DNA from: CAZHRC01 sp964533865
Lineage (GTDB): Bacteria > Bacillota > Clostridia > Tissierellales > Peptoniphilaceae
NCBI GenBank assembly: GCA_964533865.1
Contig: CAZHRC010000001.1
Span: 248,001-312,000, forward strand
Length of the DNA stretch: 64,000 nt
Reading direction: 5' to 3'
The notes under the pieces were generated by a model that saw only the letters and a program-made list of their open reading frames with translations, had not been told where the DNA came from and searched no databases. A program made the translations under genes and the position numbers. The first letter of the stretch is position 1, and each line of letters opens with the position of its first letter. Of the stretch, positions 16,760-25,757 are shown one piece after another.

Positions 16760-16797
16760 TGCTGTAAACTCTTAGTGCTTTAGTCAAGGAGGAGGTT

Positions 16798-17427
16798 ATG
16801 GACTTTATAAATAAGATCCAAAAGAACGCTCCCGATCAATCAATGGAACTCTACGACCACCTTGAGGTCGTGGAGAACATCTTGTTGGAGCTCAATCTAA
16901 TCCTTTCTTTGACTCAGACTGAAAAAAGTGAACTTTTAGAGTTTACAGATCGTATTTCTGACTTGAGGGAAGGATTATTTATCAATTCTTATCAAGCTTC
17001 ATTTATCGATGAATTTTTATCGTTTGCCACCGATCCTAAGCGGCCACATAGTCTTAACGAGGATTTCACTTTCGCCAGACCCATCGGTTATGATATCTAT
17101 CGAGGGAAGCGTATAGAGGTTACGACTTTTAAAGGACTTTATATTTCCCTCTGCGAATATTTTCTTCGTAAAGATACCATTCTTTTTTACGGTTTTTGTG
17201 AATTATCCTCTATGAATGGTACGAAGCGAAATTATTTCGGGAGAACGCCAAAGGGAATGATCGCACCTTTTGCACTGGATCGCGATTTATATATCGAAAC
17301 AGCATTTTCGGCTAATCGAATTCGCGATTTGCTACGTAATATTTTGCGTGAATACAATATTGAGTCTTCCGCTGTAAGACTGTACTTCCGTAAGACAGGA
17401 AGGAGAAAGAGGAATTATGTTTTATGA
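16798..17427 (+). CDS. Protein of unknown function next to a patatin
   Basis: A 209-residue soluble protein. The N-terminal half is helical. The C-terminal half (about 95-205) has a pattern I have seen in other Firmicutes proteins but cannot name: a GKRIEVTTFKGLYISLCEYF segment, NYFGRTPKGM and then DLYIETAFSANRIRDLL. There is no signal peptide. GGAGGAGG is its ribosome site. It overlaps the patatin gene by 11 bases. The tight link to the patatin and YhaO/YhaN suggests co-expression; the function is open. Confidence 0.65.
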   Translation: MDFINKIQKNAPDQSMELYDHLEVVENILLELNLILSLTQTEKSELLEFTDRISDLREGLFINSYQASFIDEFLSFATDPKRPHSLNEDFTFARPIGYDIYRGKRIEVTTFKGLYISLCEYFLRKDTILFYGFCELSSMNGTKRNYFGRTPKGMIAPFALDRDLYIETAFSANRIRDLLRNILREYNIESSAVRLYFRKTGRRKRNYVL

Positions 17428-18262
17428 AAATACTGCCCTTGTTTTAGAAGGGGGAGGTGCAAGAGCTGCTTTTAGCGCTGGTGTAATCGACACAATGTTA
17501 CAAGAAGGCATCTTGTTTGATTTATGTGTCGGCGTATCCGCTGGCGCCATTGTCGGTATGCATTACGTCTCTAATCAATCTTCACGGCTTCTTCAATTTC
17601 CAGAGGCGCTATTATTAGAATACGCAAAGGTGGGGAATCCTCAAGACCGTATAGATATGGTTGACATATATCATCGTGTAAGCGAGCATCTAGAACCCTT
17701 TGATTTTAACCGCTTTTTCACAACCCAAACGGATTTTTCTTGCAATATGGTACAGGCGATTAACGCAAACGTCACTTATGTAGAAAAGGAAGAAATGACA
17801 TCACTCGAAAAACTCGTTTCTGCTGTTATGGCTTCATCCAGTCTACCAGAAATAGCTAAACCCGTTAAAATTTCGGGAAACCCATATTACGATGGTGGAT
17901 TGGTTGAACCTCTCCCCGTAAAACGATGTCTCAATAAGGGTTTGAAGACGGTGGTCGTACTCACTCAAGATATCAGCTATAGAAAGACGAAGCCCTATCT
18001 CATTCCAGAAGACGTGGCTAAGGACTATCCCTACTTGGTATCAGAAATCAACAGTCGCAATTTACGTTATAATGCTACGCTGGATGAAATCAGCAAACTT
18101 GAAGATGCTAATAGTCTTTTTGTATTCAGACCAAGTGAACCAGTCGAAGTATCGGTTATTGAGCCTCGTCGTTCAAAACTTAAATCACTGTATCTCGACG
18201 GACGAAAACAGTCGTTGCAGCGTATCGACCTGTTGCGTCGCTTTTTGAAGTGCAATGATTAA
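17417..18262 (+). CDS. Patatin-like phospholipase
   Basis: A 281-residue patatin-family protein (YjjU-like). It carries the oxyanion loop GGGARA (12-17), the nucleophile S41 in GVSAG, and D159 in YYDGG, forming the Ser-Asp dyad. Lacking a signal peptide, it should be a cytosolic lipid acyl hydrolase or esterase. It overlaps the preceding unknown gene by 11 bases and the nuclease gene after it by eight, so the set is one transcript. The ribosome site is AAAGAGG. Confidence 0.88.
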   Translation: MFYENTALVLEGGGARAAFSAGVIDTMLQEGILFDLCVGVSAGAIVGMHYVSNQSSRLLQFPEALLLEYAKVGNPQDRIDMVDIYHRVSEHLEPFDFNRFFTTQTDFSCNMVQAINANVTYVEKEEMTSLEKLVSAVMASSSLPEIAKPVKISGNPYYDGGLVEPLPVKRCLNKGLKTVVVLTQDISYRKTKPYLIPEDVAKDYPYLVSEINSRNLRYNATLDEISKLEDANSLFVFRPSEPVEVSVIEPRRSKLKSLYLDGRKQSLQRIDLLRRFLKCND

Positions 18263-19301
18263 CATTGTTCACGTCGGAGATGTCCACCTTGGGAGAACCT
18301 TTAGGTTTGTCAATTATGATAAATTATTAATTGAAAAAAGACGAGAAGCGATTTGGATTTCATTTGAAAATGTGCTGCGCTACGCCGATGAAAATGCGGA
18401 TTTTCTCATTTTCACCGGTGATTTATTTGATAGTGCAGATGTAGATCACCATCATCTCTCGAGAGTCGTCTCTCTATTTTCAAAATACAGTAATGTCCGC
18501 ATTGTTATCATCCCTGGAAATCACGATGAATCAATGGTGGGCACCTTGTCATTTTATTTAGAAGAATGCACTCATGTTTTCCTTATGAGTGAGCTCAGCC
18601 TGCCACTTATAGAATTTCCTCATGAGCGGATTAGATTTCATTATATGAATCATGCCACATCACTCTCTAAGACAAAGGAGTGGATAGATGTGGGCTTGTT
18701 CCACGGCGACTGGAATGAGATCCATGAAGCTACGCGATTACAATACGATTATCTTGCGTTAGGACATATTCACCAGCCCACACAATTATCGTATAATGCA
18801 TGGTATCCAGGCATCCTAGAACCGGGTGACTTTGGTGAACTTGGAGCTCACGGATGGGTGAATGTCACATTTTCTAATACTATGACAACTGAGTTTATAT
18901 CGGCATCCATTGGGTATTTTCATACGTTAAAAGTCGATGTTACCAATGCCTTAAACATAGTCGATATTATCGATCGCGTTATTGCTAAAAGACATCTTAT
19001 GCCTCAAACCTCATCATTGTACCTGCGAGTCGATCTCGTCGGTGAGCATCAATTAGATCAAACTATTGAAATTGATGGGATACGCGAACATCTCGCAGGT
19101 CTTGCAGATTATGTTGAAGTCCGTAATTTAAGTCAGAATCGCATGCCTGTCGATTATCTACAAATCACCAGTGATAATACGATAGTGGGCGAGTTTATAC
19201 GTTCGATGAGGGAACTTGATAAAGATCCACTGGCAATGCTTGCCTTGGATTTCGGTTTGCGCGCGCTTTTGAAGGATCAGAACAATGAACAGAACCCATA
19301 G
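18255..19301 (+). CDS. SbcD/YhaO-like DNA repair exonuclease
   Basis: A 348-residue calcineurin-like phosphoesterase of the YhaO branch of SbcD/Mre11. Metal-binding motifs appear in order: D9-V-H11, G-D56-LFD, G-N89-H90-D91, a later HGDW histidine and GHIH. It should act with the following YhaN-like ATPase as an Mre11-Rad50-type complex that processes DNA ends. Its start lies eight bases inside the patatin gene and its end overlaps the ATPase gene by 17 bases. Confidence 0.87.
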   Translation: MINIVHVGDVHLGRTFRFVNYDKLLIEKRREAIWISFENVLRYADENADFLIFTGDLFDSADVDHHHLSRVVSLFSKYSNVRIVIIPGNHDESMVGTLSFYLEECTHVFLMSELSLPLIEFPHERIRFHYMNHATSLSKTKEWIDVGLFHGDWNEIHEATRLQYDYLALGHIHQPTQLSYNAWYPGILEPGDFGELGAHGWVNVTFSNTMTTEFISASIGYFHTLKVDVTNALNIVDIIDRVIAKRHLMPQTSSLYLRVDLVGEHQLDQTIEIDGIREHLAGLADYVEVRNLSQNRMPVDYLQITSDNTIVGEFIRSMRELDKDPLAMLALDFGLRALLKDQNNEQNP

Positions 19302-21333
19302 GATCAGTCACATTCATTTATCGGCGTTTGGAACCCATTCTAATCGCTCCATCACGTTTAAGAATGGGATCAATATCGTTTACGGACACAACGAATCGGG
19401 TAAGTCGACTATAGCACATTTTTTGGAAGGAATGCTCTATGATTTTGTTAAACCCGGAATGAAAGTTCAACGATACGATGCACTACTTGATCGCTTTCGA
19501 CCGTGGACTGGGGACAGCTATAAAGGATCTCTTACCTACCAAATCGATGAGGTAAAGTATCGCATCGAACGCGATTTTAATCGTCATGAAGTCCAAATGA
19601 TTAACGTCGAAACATTAGAGCCCATAAGATTTTCTTATCCTAAAACGCCAGGAGATTGGCTACTAAAGGTTAATAGAGGGGTATTTAGCAGTACGATAAA
19701 CCAGCATCAGTCGAGTTCTTTCATGGATAGAACAGAAGTGGAGACTGTAAACGATCTTCTCGTGAATCTTGGTTCTTCAATGGACAGAGGCATTTCTGTA
19801 CAACGAGTGATAAAGGACCTTTTACAGCAAAAAGAAGATATTGGTACCTATCGATCTCGTACCAAGCCCCTAGGGTTACTCAATGAGAGATTAAAATCCT
19901 TGAGTAAGGAGCGCCTGTCCCTAGAAGTTCGTCTTCAAGACAGCAAAAAAAATCGTGCTAAACTTAGAGAATTGGATGAGAATCTACTTATCAAAAGAGA
20001 TGAGCTTAATACACTAAAAAAAGAACAGGAGAAATTGTATAACAAACTCGATGTTATGAGAGCTCAAGAGCTAGCGGATTTGAAGAATCAACTTGACGAA
20101 ATTAGTCATCAGATCACGAATGAAATCGGAGAATCGCTTACTCCATCAACTTACTACCGAGTTCATCAACTCAAAGACGAGATCGATGATATTAATTCTC
20201 AGCAAACCCGGCTTCAAACGCAGCTAAGAGAGGTGGAAAGCGAGCGTTCTCGTGAACGCATTTTTATGACAGGACAAAAATTGATGTTTATTAGACCACT
20301 TGAGATCGTGATTATCGCTTTTCTACTATATTTTATCTTGCCTTTTTCTATAGACCTAAAAGTGATCACAGCGATTGGGTTAGCATTGCTGTACGGTACT
20401 GGTCGCTATGTCATACTGAGAAGAAAGAATGCAAACATCCGAAGAAATGATCTTGAAGAGAGACGATCGACACTTACCTATGAACTAAATGAACAAAAAA
20501 AGATTAAGTATGACAAAAGCTTACAAATAGACCATTTATTACAAAGTTTTAATATTCAAAGGGTCGAGCAATTAGATGGGTTGTATGCTCGACAAGAAGA
20601 GGAAAAGAAATTTTCATTGCAAGCAAGGGAAATTCGTTATAAAATTGCTGTTATCGAAGACAATGGTCGCGGGTATTTTCCAACACCAGAACTACGCAAA
20701 GAGTTGGATGACATAACGACAAACATCGATCAACTAAGTGTTATGATTCGAGATATTGAATTCGATAGAAATACATTGGTCCTTCAAGTGACACAAGAAG
20801 ACGCGGCTAAGAATGCTCACACTGAAATCGTTGAAGAATTATACGCCATAGAATTACGAATCAAGCAGCTGATGATGAAATCTGACGCGCTGAGTTTCGC
20901 GATCTCTGGTATCGAAAAAGCAGTATCGGTTTTGCTAAAAAACAATAAGGCACAATTAAAACACCACGTTACAGAAGGGATGTCTACTATTACGAATGCG
21001 AAGTATACGCAATCGCTTCTCGATGATGAGCTAGGATTACATGTGTTCAAAGATGGCGGAATGCCAGTTCCCATTTCCATTTTGAGCAAAGGCACAATGG
21101 ATCAATTTTTGCTTTGCTTAAGGCTCGCTTTGGTAAAAGTGTTGTACACGGATCAGGTTTTTATGGTGTTCGATGATCCATTTAGTGATTATGATGACAC
21201 GCGATTGAAACGAACATTAAAGCTCATTGTAGAAGAAAGTTGTACTCGTCAGATCATTATTTTTACGAGTCAACAACGCGAAAGGCGTGCGCTAGACGAA
21301 ATTGGAGAAAACTACCATTATGTGGTATTGTAA
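19285..21333 (+). CDS. YhaN-like AAA ATPase (Rad50/SbcC-related) with central membrane helices
   Basis: A 682-residue ATPase. The Walker A motif GHNESGKST is at residues 34-42 and Walker B (VFMVFDDPF) near 625-633, at opposite ends of the chain as in Rad50. Long coiled-coil segments lie between (about 195-320 and 385-560), and a hydrophobic pair of helices (about 335-375) sits at the apex where Rad50 has its hook. That membrane-like apex is shared with YhaN and suggests membrane attachment. It partners the YhaO-like nuclease upstream. Confidence 0.87.
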   Translation: MNRTHRISHIHLSAFGTHSNRSITFKNGINIVYGHNESGKSTIAHFLEGMLYDFVKPGMKVQRYDALLDRFRPWTGDSYKGSLTYQIDEVKYRIERDFNRHEVQMINVETLEPIRFSYPKTPGDWLLKVNRGVFSSTINQHQSSSFMDRTEVETVNDLLVNLGSSMDRGISVQRVIKDLLQQKEDIGTYRSRTKPLGLLNERLKSLSKERLSLEVRLQDSKKNRAKLRELDENLLIKRDELNTLKKEQEKLYNKLDVMRAQELADLKNQLDEISHQITNEIGESLTPSTYYRVHQLKDEIDDINSQQTRLQTQLREVESERSRERIFMTGQKLMFIRPLEIVIIAFLLYFILPFSIDLKVITAIGLALLYGTGRYVILRRKNANIRRNDLEERRSTLTYELNEQKKIKYDKSLQIDHLLQSFNIQRVEQLDGLYARQEEEKKFSLQAREIRYKIAVIEDNGRGYFPTPELRKELDDITTNIDQLSVMIRDIEFDRNTLVLQVTQEDAAKNAHTEIVEELYAIELRIKQLMMKSDALSFAISGIEKAVSVLLKNNKAQLKHHVTEGMSTITNAKYTQSLLDDELGLHVFKDGGMPVPISILSKGTMDQFLLCLRLALVKVLYTDQVFMVFDDPFSDYDDTRLKRTLKLIVEESCTRQIIIFTSQQRERRALDEIGENYHYVVL

Positions 21334-21345
21334 GGTGGTGATGTT

Positions 21346-22026
21346 ATGATTTATGCTATATCCGATCTTCATCTGGATTATACAGGAAATAAGAGCATGG
21401 ATGTTTTCGGCGAAAACTGGGTAGATTATGAAAATCGAATTTTCACCAATTGGCAAAATACCGTTCATTCAGAAGATATTGTATTAGTTCCTGGGGATAT
21501 TTCTTGGCAAATGTCTCTTGATCACGCGCGTATCGATCTCGAAAAAATCGAGGAATTGCCAGGTACTAAACTTATCCTTCGAGGCAATCACGATTATTGG
21601 TGGTCCTCGTTGAAAAAAATAAAAGAGGCTGGATTCAAAACCATAGAAGTGGTGCAAAACAGCTCTTTTGCGTATGCTGATTGGTCAATCGCAGGAACTC
21701 GTGGGTGGATGGATCCGACTTCAACGGGTTTTTTGGATGAGGATCTTAAAGTTTGGCAGCGAGAGCTGCTGAGATTGCGAATGAGTTTAGATACTTGTGT
21801 TAAAGATAGACGCATAGTAATGCTCCACTACCCCCCTTTCAACAAACAAGGAGAACCTAATGAGTTCGCTGAGATTATGAGTGAGTACGGTGTAGAAATC
21901 TGTGTTTATGGTCATTTGCATGGGGAAGGTCTTTACAGTGTGGTAGAAGGGGTATACGATAGTATCCAATACCATTGTATTTCGTCTGATTATCTACAGT
22001 TTATACCAAAAAAAATAGGAGAGTAG
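21346..22026 (+). CDS. Metallophosphoesterase
   Basis: A 226-residue calcineurin-like phosphoesterase. Motifs are SDLHLDY (D7, H9), VPGDISW, RGNHDYWW, a histidine in MLHYPP and YGHLHG. The substrate is unknown; related small cytosolic enzymes are often grouped as COG1768. It is preceded by AGGTGGTG and comes 12 bases after the YhaN gene, so it may belong to the same transcript. It is followed three bases later by nagB. Confidence 0.85.
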   Translation: MIYAISDLHLDYTGNKSMDVFGENWVDYENRIFTNWQNTVHSEDIVLVPGDISWQMSLDHARIDLEKIEELPGTKLILRGNHDYWWSSLKKIKEAGFKTIEVVQNSSFAYADWSIAGTRGWMDPTSTGFLDEDLKVWQRELLRLRMSLDTCVKDRRIVMLHYPPFNKQGEPNEFAEIMSEYGVEICVYGHLHGEGLYSVVEGVYDSIQYHCISSDYLQFIPKKIGE

Positions 22027-22029
22027 CGT

Positions 22030-22737
22030 ATGAAAATAATAGTAGCTAAAGATTATGAAGAAATGAGTAGGTTATGTGGAGAGCTAATCGCAGAATCCAT
22101 AAAAGAGAATCCAAAGATCACCCTGGGCTTAGCTACGGGTTCAACGCCTATTGGCACCTATAAAACATTAATAGACGCACATCAATCAGGATTGGATTTA
22201 TCACAGGTAACCACTTTCAACTTGGATGAATACAAGGGGTTGGAAAATGACAACGATCAAAGCTATCATTACTTTATGAAGACTGAATTGCTTGACCATG
22301 TCAATATCAATTCTGACAATACGTTTTTTCCAAACGATTTTGCCAATCCTGCAGATTATGACGATGTGATTGCTGAAAAGGGTGGCATTGATCTTCAATT
22401 ACTGGGCATTGGCAATAATGGCCATCTCGCTTTTAACGAGCCCGGAGAAAAGTTAAATGTCAAAACGTCATTGGTCGATTTAGCGGATTCCACAATCTTG
22501 GCAAATGCGAGATTCTTCGATAAGATTGACGAAGTGCCTACTCAAGCCATCTCGATGGGGATGGGGACTATTTTTAATGCAAAACGCTTGGTCATCATAG
22601 CTGCGGGAAGCGCCAAAAGAGAAGCGATTCAAATGCTAAAAGATCAGTCCCTAATCACAACACTATGCCCTGTCACTATTGCTTTACTTCATCCCGATGT
22701 TACCCTCATCGTCGATAAGGAAGCTTATGGGGATTAA
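22030..22737 (+). CDS. nagB: Glucosamine-6-phosphate deaminase
   Basis: A 235-residue NagB. It has the substrate loop LATGSTPIGTY (about 35-45), FNLDEY near 65, GIGNNGHLAFNEP (the catalytic Asp/His region) and a C-terminal VDKEAY end. It turns glucosamine-6-phosphate into fructose-6-phosphate and ammonia, feeding amino sugars into glycolysis. No nagA is near. AGGAGAG lies before the ATG. It is one of the shorter NagB forms without the C-terminal allosteric extension. Confidence 0.92.
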   Translation: MKIIVAKDYEEMSRLCGELIAESIKENPKITLGLATGSTPIGTYKTLIDAHQSGLDLSQVTTFNLDEYKGLENDNDQSYHYFMKTELLDHVNINSDNTFFPNDFANPADYDDVIAEKGGIDLQLLGIGNNGHLAFNEPGEKLNVKTSLVDLADSTILANARFFDKIDEVPTQAISMGMGTIFNAKRLVIIAAGSAKREAIQMLKDQSLITTLCPVTIALLHPDVTLIVDKEAYGD

Positions 22738-23281
22738 CAACGAACGCGAGAAAGAAGTGAAAATCTTGGGGATTGATGTTGAGGACATGAAAAAACAAAT
22801 CCTTGAGAACGGTGGTATTTTTATTGAAGAAGAGTATCAAAAGAATACTGTCGTCGATTCTTCGCAGTTCAATTTGATCCCAGAAAAAAGTTATTTGCGC
22901 ATTCGAACGGCAGTGTCAGGACACAACAATATCGTACACACTTTAACGTACAAACGCAACATCCCCAATACTGAAGTCAGAGAAAATCAAGAGACCACTG
23001 TCTATATCGACAATCCCGATGCCATGATCACTTTGTTAAAAAAGATCGGATTTGACCAATTTACGACTGGGGAGAAAAAACGCATTCGTTATCAATTGGC
23101 AAATGGTATATTAGAAATTGATCAATGGGATGAACAGACGTATCCGTACCCATATATGGAGATAGAAGTAAAGTCAGAAGAGGATTTAAAGCATATATTG
23201 GAAGTGCTTAAAATCGACAGCAACCAAATTAGTCTCCTTTCTATTACTGAACTTCAAGAACAACTCAAAAAAAGGAGATGA
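22727..23281 (+). CDS. CYTH-domain protein (class IV adenylate cyclase/triphosphatase family)
   Basis: A 184-residue CYTH protein. The signature ExExK appears as EKEVK near residues 7-11, and basic and acidic pairs of the triphosphate tunnel follow (RIRT, TYKR, KKRIRY, EIDQWD, EIEVKSEEDL). Members act on triphosphates: class IV adenylate cyclase, thiamine triphosphatase or inorganic triphosphatase; I cannot choose. The start ATG 22727 follows AAGGA and lies 11 bases inside nagB. A longer frame upstream is a nagB shadow. Confidence 0.82.
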   Translation: MGINNEREKEVKILGIDVEDMKKQILENGGIFIEEEYQKNTVVDSSQFNLIPEKSYLRIRTAVSGHNNIVHTLTYKRNIPNTEVRENQETTVYIDNPDAMITLLKKIGFDQFTTGEKKRIRYQLANGILEIDQWDEQTYPYPYMEIEVKSEEDLKHILEVLKIDSNQISLLSITELQEQLKKRR

Positions 23282-23287
23282 TGAATT

Positions 23288-24097
23288 TTGAGAGCATTAT
23301 TACCTCATAAACAAAGAATTGTCGTGAAAGTCGGTTCATCGACGATTACTCACGCCTCTGGAACCATTAATCTTCCGAGATTTAACGATCTAGCATGGGA
23401 ATTGGCAAATCTTAAAAACAATGGTAAAGATGTGGTTCTTGTTTCTTCTGGTGCGATCAGTTGCGGTGCTAGACGATTGAATATGTCTGAGCGTCCACGA
23501 GATAGCCAAGGAAAGCAAGCGACCTCCTCTGTCGGACAAGTCGTCCTTATGAATATGTATCAAAAGTGTTTTCAAGAGTATGGCTATAATGCAGGCCAAT
23601 TATTGCTCACTCGTGAAATTGAGACCGATAAAGTAATGCAAAATCACGCTCACGATACCTTTGAAATGCTTTTTACAATGAATGTTATACCTGTTGTCAA
23701 CGAGAACGACACCATATCAACAGAAGAAATCGAGTTTGGGGATAATGACAGCCTATCAGCGTATGTGGCAAGGCTTGTCGGGGCGGATTTACTGATCCTT
23801 TTATCGGATATTGACGGCCTATATACCGACGATCCTAACCTTAACCCGGAAGCAGAGTTTATAGATTTTGTTGAAGATGTCAACGCTTTAGATGCAACAA
23901 TTGCAAAAGATTCCTCGTCAAATCAAGGCACTGGCGGGATGATCACAAAATTGAATGCTGCAAGACTAGCAACCAGCCAAGGAATTGACGTCGTGATTGC
24001 AAATGGGGACAACATACACGCCATTTCCGATATCATGAAAGGTGAGAATATCGGAACGCTGTTTAGGGGATCTCAAATCGCGTTTAAAGGAAACTAA
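23288..24097 (+). CDS. proB: Glutamate 5-kinase without PUA domain
   Basis: A 269-residue glutamate 5-kinase, the first enzyme of proline synthesis from glutamate. Amino-acid-kinase motifs are VKVGSSTI (about 13-20), LVSSGAIS, VPVVNENDTIS-like PVVNENDT and GTGGMITKL. The usual C-terminal PUA domain is absent, as in some Firmicutes. The only usable start is TTG at 23288, ten bases after AAGGAG, because an in-frame stop lies just upstream. It follows the CYTH gene by six bases and precedes proA by 53. Confidence 0.9.
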   Translation: MRALLPHKQRIVVKVGSSTITHASGTINLPRFNDLAWELANLKNNGKDVVLVSSGAISCGARRLNMSERPRDSQGKQATSSVGQVVLMNMYQKCFQEYGYNAGQLLLTREIETDKVMQNHAHDTFEMLFTMNVIPVVNENDTISTEEIEFGDNDSLSAYVARLVGADLLILLSDIDGLYTDDPNLNPEAEFIDFVEDVNALDATIAKDSSSNQGTGGMITKLNAARLATSQGIDVVIANGDNIHAISDIMKGENIGTLFRGSQIAFKGN

Positions 24098-24150
24098 GTC
24101 TGTAGTGGTCAATACACTCAGATAAGTATATATTTCAGAAAGGCTAGGAT

Positions 24151-25398
24151 ATGACGACACTATTAGAAATCGGCAAACGCGCCAAAATCGCTAGTTTTGC
24201 CATAGCTCAAGCAGACGTCAATACGAAGAATCATCTACTGAGGACGATCGGTAAAAACTTGCTCAAACACGAACAGCGTATCTTGGATGCGAATGTCATT
24301 GATATTGAAGAAGGTCGAAAAAACGGATTGAGTGAAGGCTTGATCGATCGCTTGCTTCTCACTTCTGAACGGATTAAGGGAATGGTCGATGGGATTGATG
24401 TCGTTATCAAGCTCGAAGATCCCATAGATTCTATGGATGGAATGAAGCGATTGCCAAATAACTTGCGCATTGGAAAAGTAAGGGTGCCGCTTGGCGTAGT
24501 AGGTATTATTTATGAATCTCGTCCAAATGTCACCATAGAAACGACAGCGTTGTGTTTAAAATCATCTAATGCCCTCATATTACGTGGCGGTAAAGAAGCT
24601 ATTCGCTCGAATATTGCTTTAGTAGAAATCGTTCGCGAGTCATTGGTAGAGTGTGGCATCGATCCTCATTGTGTACAACTCATCGAAGATCAATCTTATG
24701 ATGTCGCAAATGCATTTATGCGCCTAAATGAGTATCTGGATGTTTTGATTCCGCGAGGAAGTCAAAGATTAATCCAAAGTGTGGTACAAAATGCGACTGT
24801 GCCCATTATTGAAACCGGCGTTGGAAATTGCCACGTTTACATCGATGAGACCGCTAATATGGAAATAGCCCTCAACATCATTCGAAACGCAAAAACCCAG
24901 CGCATAGGTGTTTGTAACGCGATGGAAAGTTTACTGGTTCACGAATCTCGAGCTGAGGAACTGACGGTGAAATTGCGTGATTTTCTGTCGGATTATCACG
25001 TTATCGTAAAAGGTGACGATCTTTCAAGATCCTATGATCCTTTAATCGAGGAAGCTACAGAAGAGGATTGGGGAAAAGAGTATTTAGATTACTGTTACTC
25101 CCAAAAAGTTGTTTCTTCACTTCAAGAAGCAATTTCCCATATCAATGAATACGGCTCTGGACATTCAGAAGTGATCATAACTGAAAGCTATGAGAGCGCA
25201 ATGAGCTTTACTCAACAAGTCGATGCGGCTTGTGTCTACGTTAACGCTTCGAGTCGATTCACTGATGGCTTTGAGTTTGGCATGGGAGCAGAGATGGGAA
25301 TTTCAACACAAAAGCTACATGCTAGAGGACCGATCGGTCTAGTAGAGTTGACCACGACAAAATACGTTATTTTAGGACAAGGTCAAATCCGTCCTTAG
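24151..25398 (+). CDS. proA: Gamma-glutamyl phosphate reductase
   Basis: A 415-residue ProA of the aldehyde dehydrogenase superfamily. The ESRPNVTIE motif, LRGGKEA, PRGS and the catalytic cysteine in IGVCNAME are visible. It reduces glutamyl-5-phosphate to glutamate-5-semialdehyde, which cyclises to pyrroline-5-carboxylate. No proC is present in the window. It follows proB in the same unit and ends at a strong terminator. Confidence 0.94.
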   Translation: MTTLLEIGKRAKIASFAIAQADVNTKNHLLRTIGKNLLKHEQRILDANVIDIEEGRKNGLSEGLIDRLLLTSERIKGMVDGIDVVIKLEDPIDSMDGMKRLPNNLRIGKVRVPLGVVGIIYESRPNVTIETTALCLKSSNALILRGGKEAIRSNIALVEIVRESLVECGIDPHCVQLIEDQSYDVANAFMRLNEYLDVLIPRGSQRLIQSVVQNATVPIIETGVGNCHVYIDETANMEIALNIIRNAKTQRIGVCNAMESLLVHESRAEELTVKLRDFLSDYHVIVKGDDLSRSYDPLIEEATEEDWGKEYLDYCYSQKVVSSLQEAISHINEYGSGHSEVIITESYESAMSFTQQVDAACVYVNASSRFTDGFEFGMGAEMGISTQKLHARGPIGLVELTTTKYVILGQGQIRP

Positions 25399-25405
25399 AA
25401 AGAGT

Positions 25406-25436
25406 AAAGCTGCCTCAAAACTGAGGCAGCTTTAAT
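25406..25436. terminator. Terminator between proA and the convergent small gene
   Basis: A perfect 12-bp stem (25406-25417 with 25422-25433), the loop AAAC and a T/A-rich tail. Since AAA opens the stem, it can also work on the minus strand. Confidence 0.8.
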
Positions 25437-25440
25437 TCTG

Positions 25441-25638
25441 TTATTTTGGATTTTCGTTATCTACCCAATCCATGGCTTCTTCCACGGAGGTCTCGGTTGG
25501 ATAGGCTACACCTGTGTCAGGATCGACGGATTCAGTCTTTGAGTAGACGTCAGTAGCAGTTTCTTCAATTTTAGATTCTAAATGCTCTTTGAATGTGCCT
25601 TCAGCGGGTTCTCTTTTGTCTTTTCCATTATCAACCAT
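25441..25638 (-). CDS. Small acidic protein, possibly a DUF3787-like spore-associated protein
   Basis: A 65-residue, hydrophilic, acidic protein. The C-terminal half (ESKIEETATDVYSKTESV, then YPTETSVEEAMDWVDNENP) resembles from memory the clostridial DUF3787 group, some members of which are spore-surface proteins; this is a tentative link. The ribosome site AAGGAGG precedes the ATG closely, and the gene is flanked by its own terminator, supporting a real gene. If the link holds, the organism probably sporulates. Confidence 0.6.
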   Translation of the reverse strand: MVDNGKDKREPAEGTFKEHLESKIEETATDVYSKTESVDPDTGVAYPTETSVEEAMDWVDNENPK

Positions 25639-25705
25639 GTTAGTGCCTCCTTAAGTTAATCTATGAACATCTTATACCCAATGTTCAACACTTTTAAAAG
25701 GTTAA

Positions 25706-25714
25706 TGGTATAAT
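25706..25714 (+). promoter_or_regulatory. Extended -10 promoter for the HAD gene
   Basis: TGGTATAAT with perfect TATAAT (25709-25714), 43 bases before the ATG. The -35 region is poor. Confidence 0.65.
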
Positions 25715-25757
25715 TAAGAAGAATCGTTAAATTTTGAGAATTCTTGGGAGGGTGAAC

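Noticed and set aside
22727..24150. T-box or other riboswitch controlling proline genes
   Set aside because: nagB, the CYTH gene and proB are packed within a few bases of each other and only 53 bases separate proB from proA, so no leader fits.
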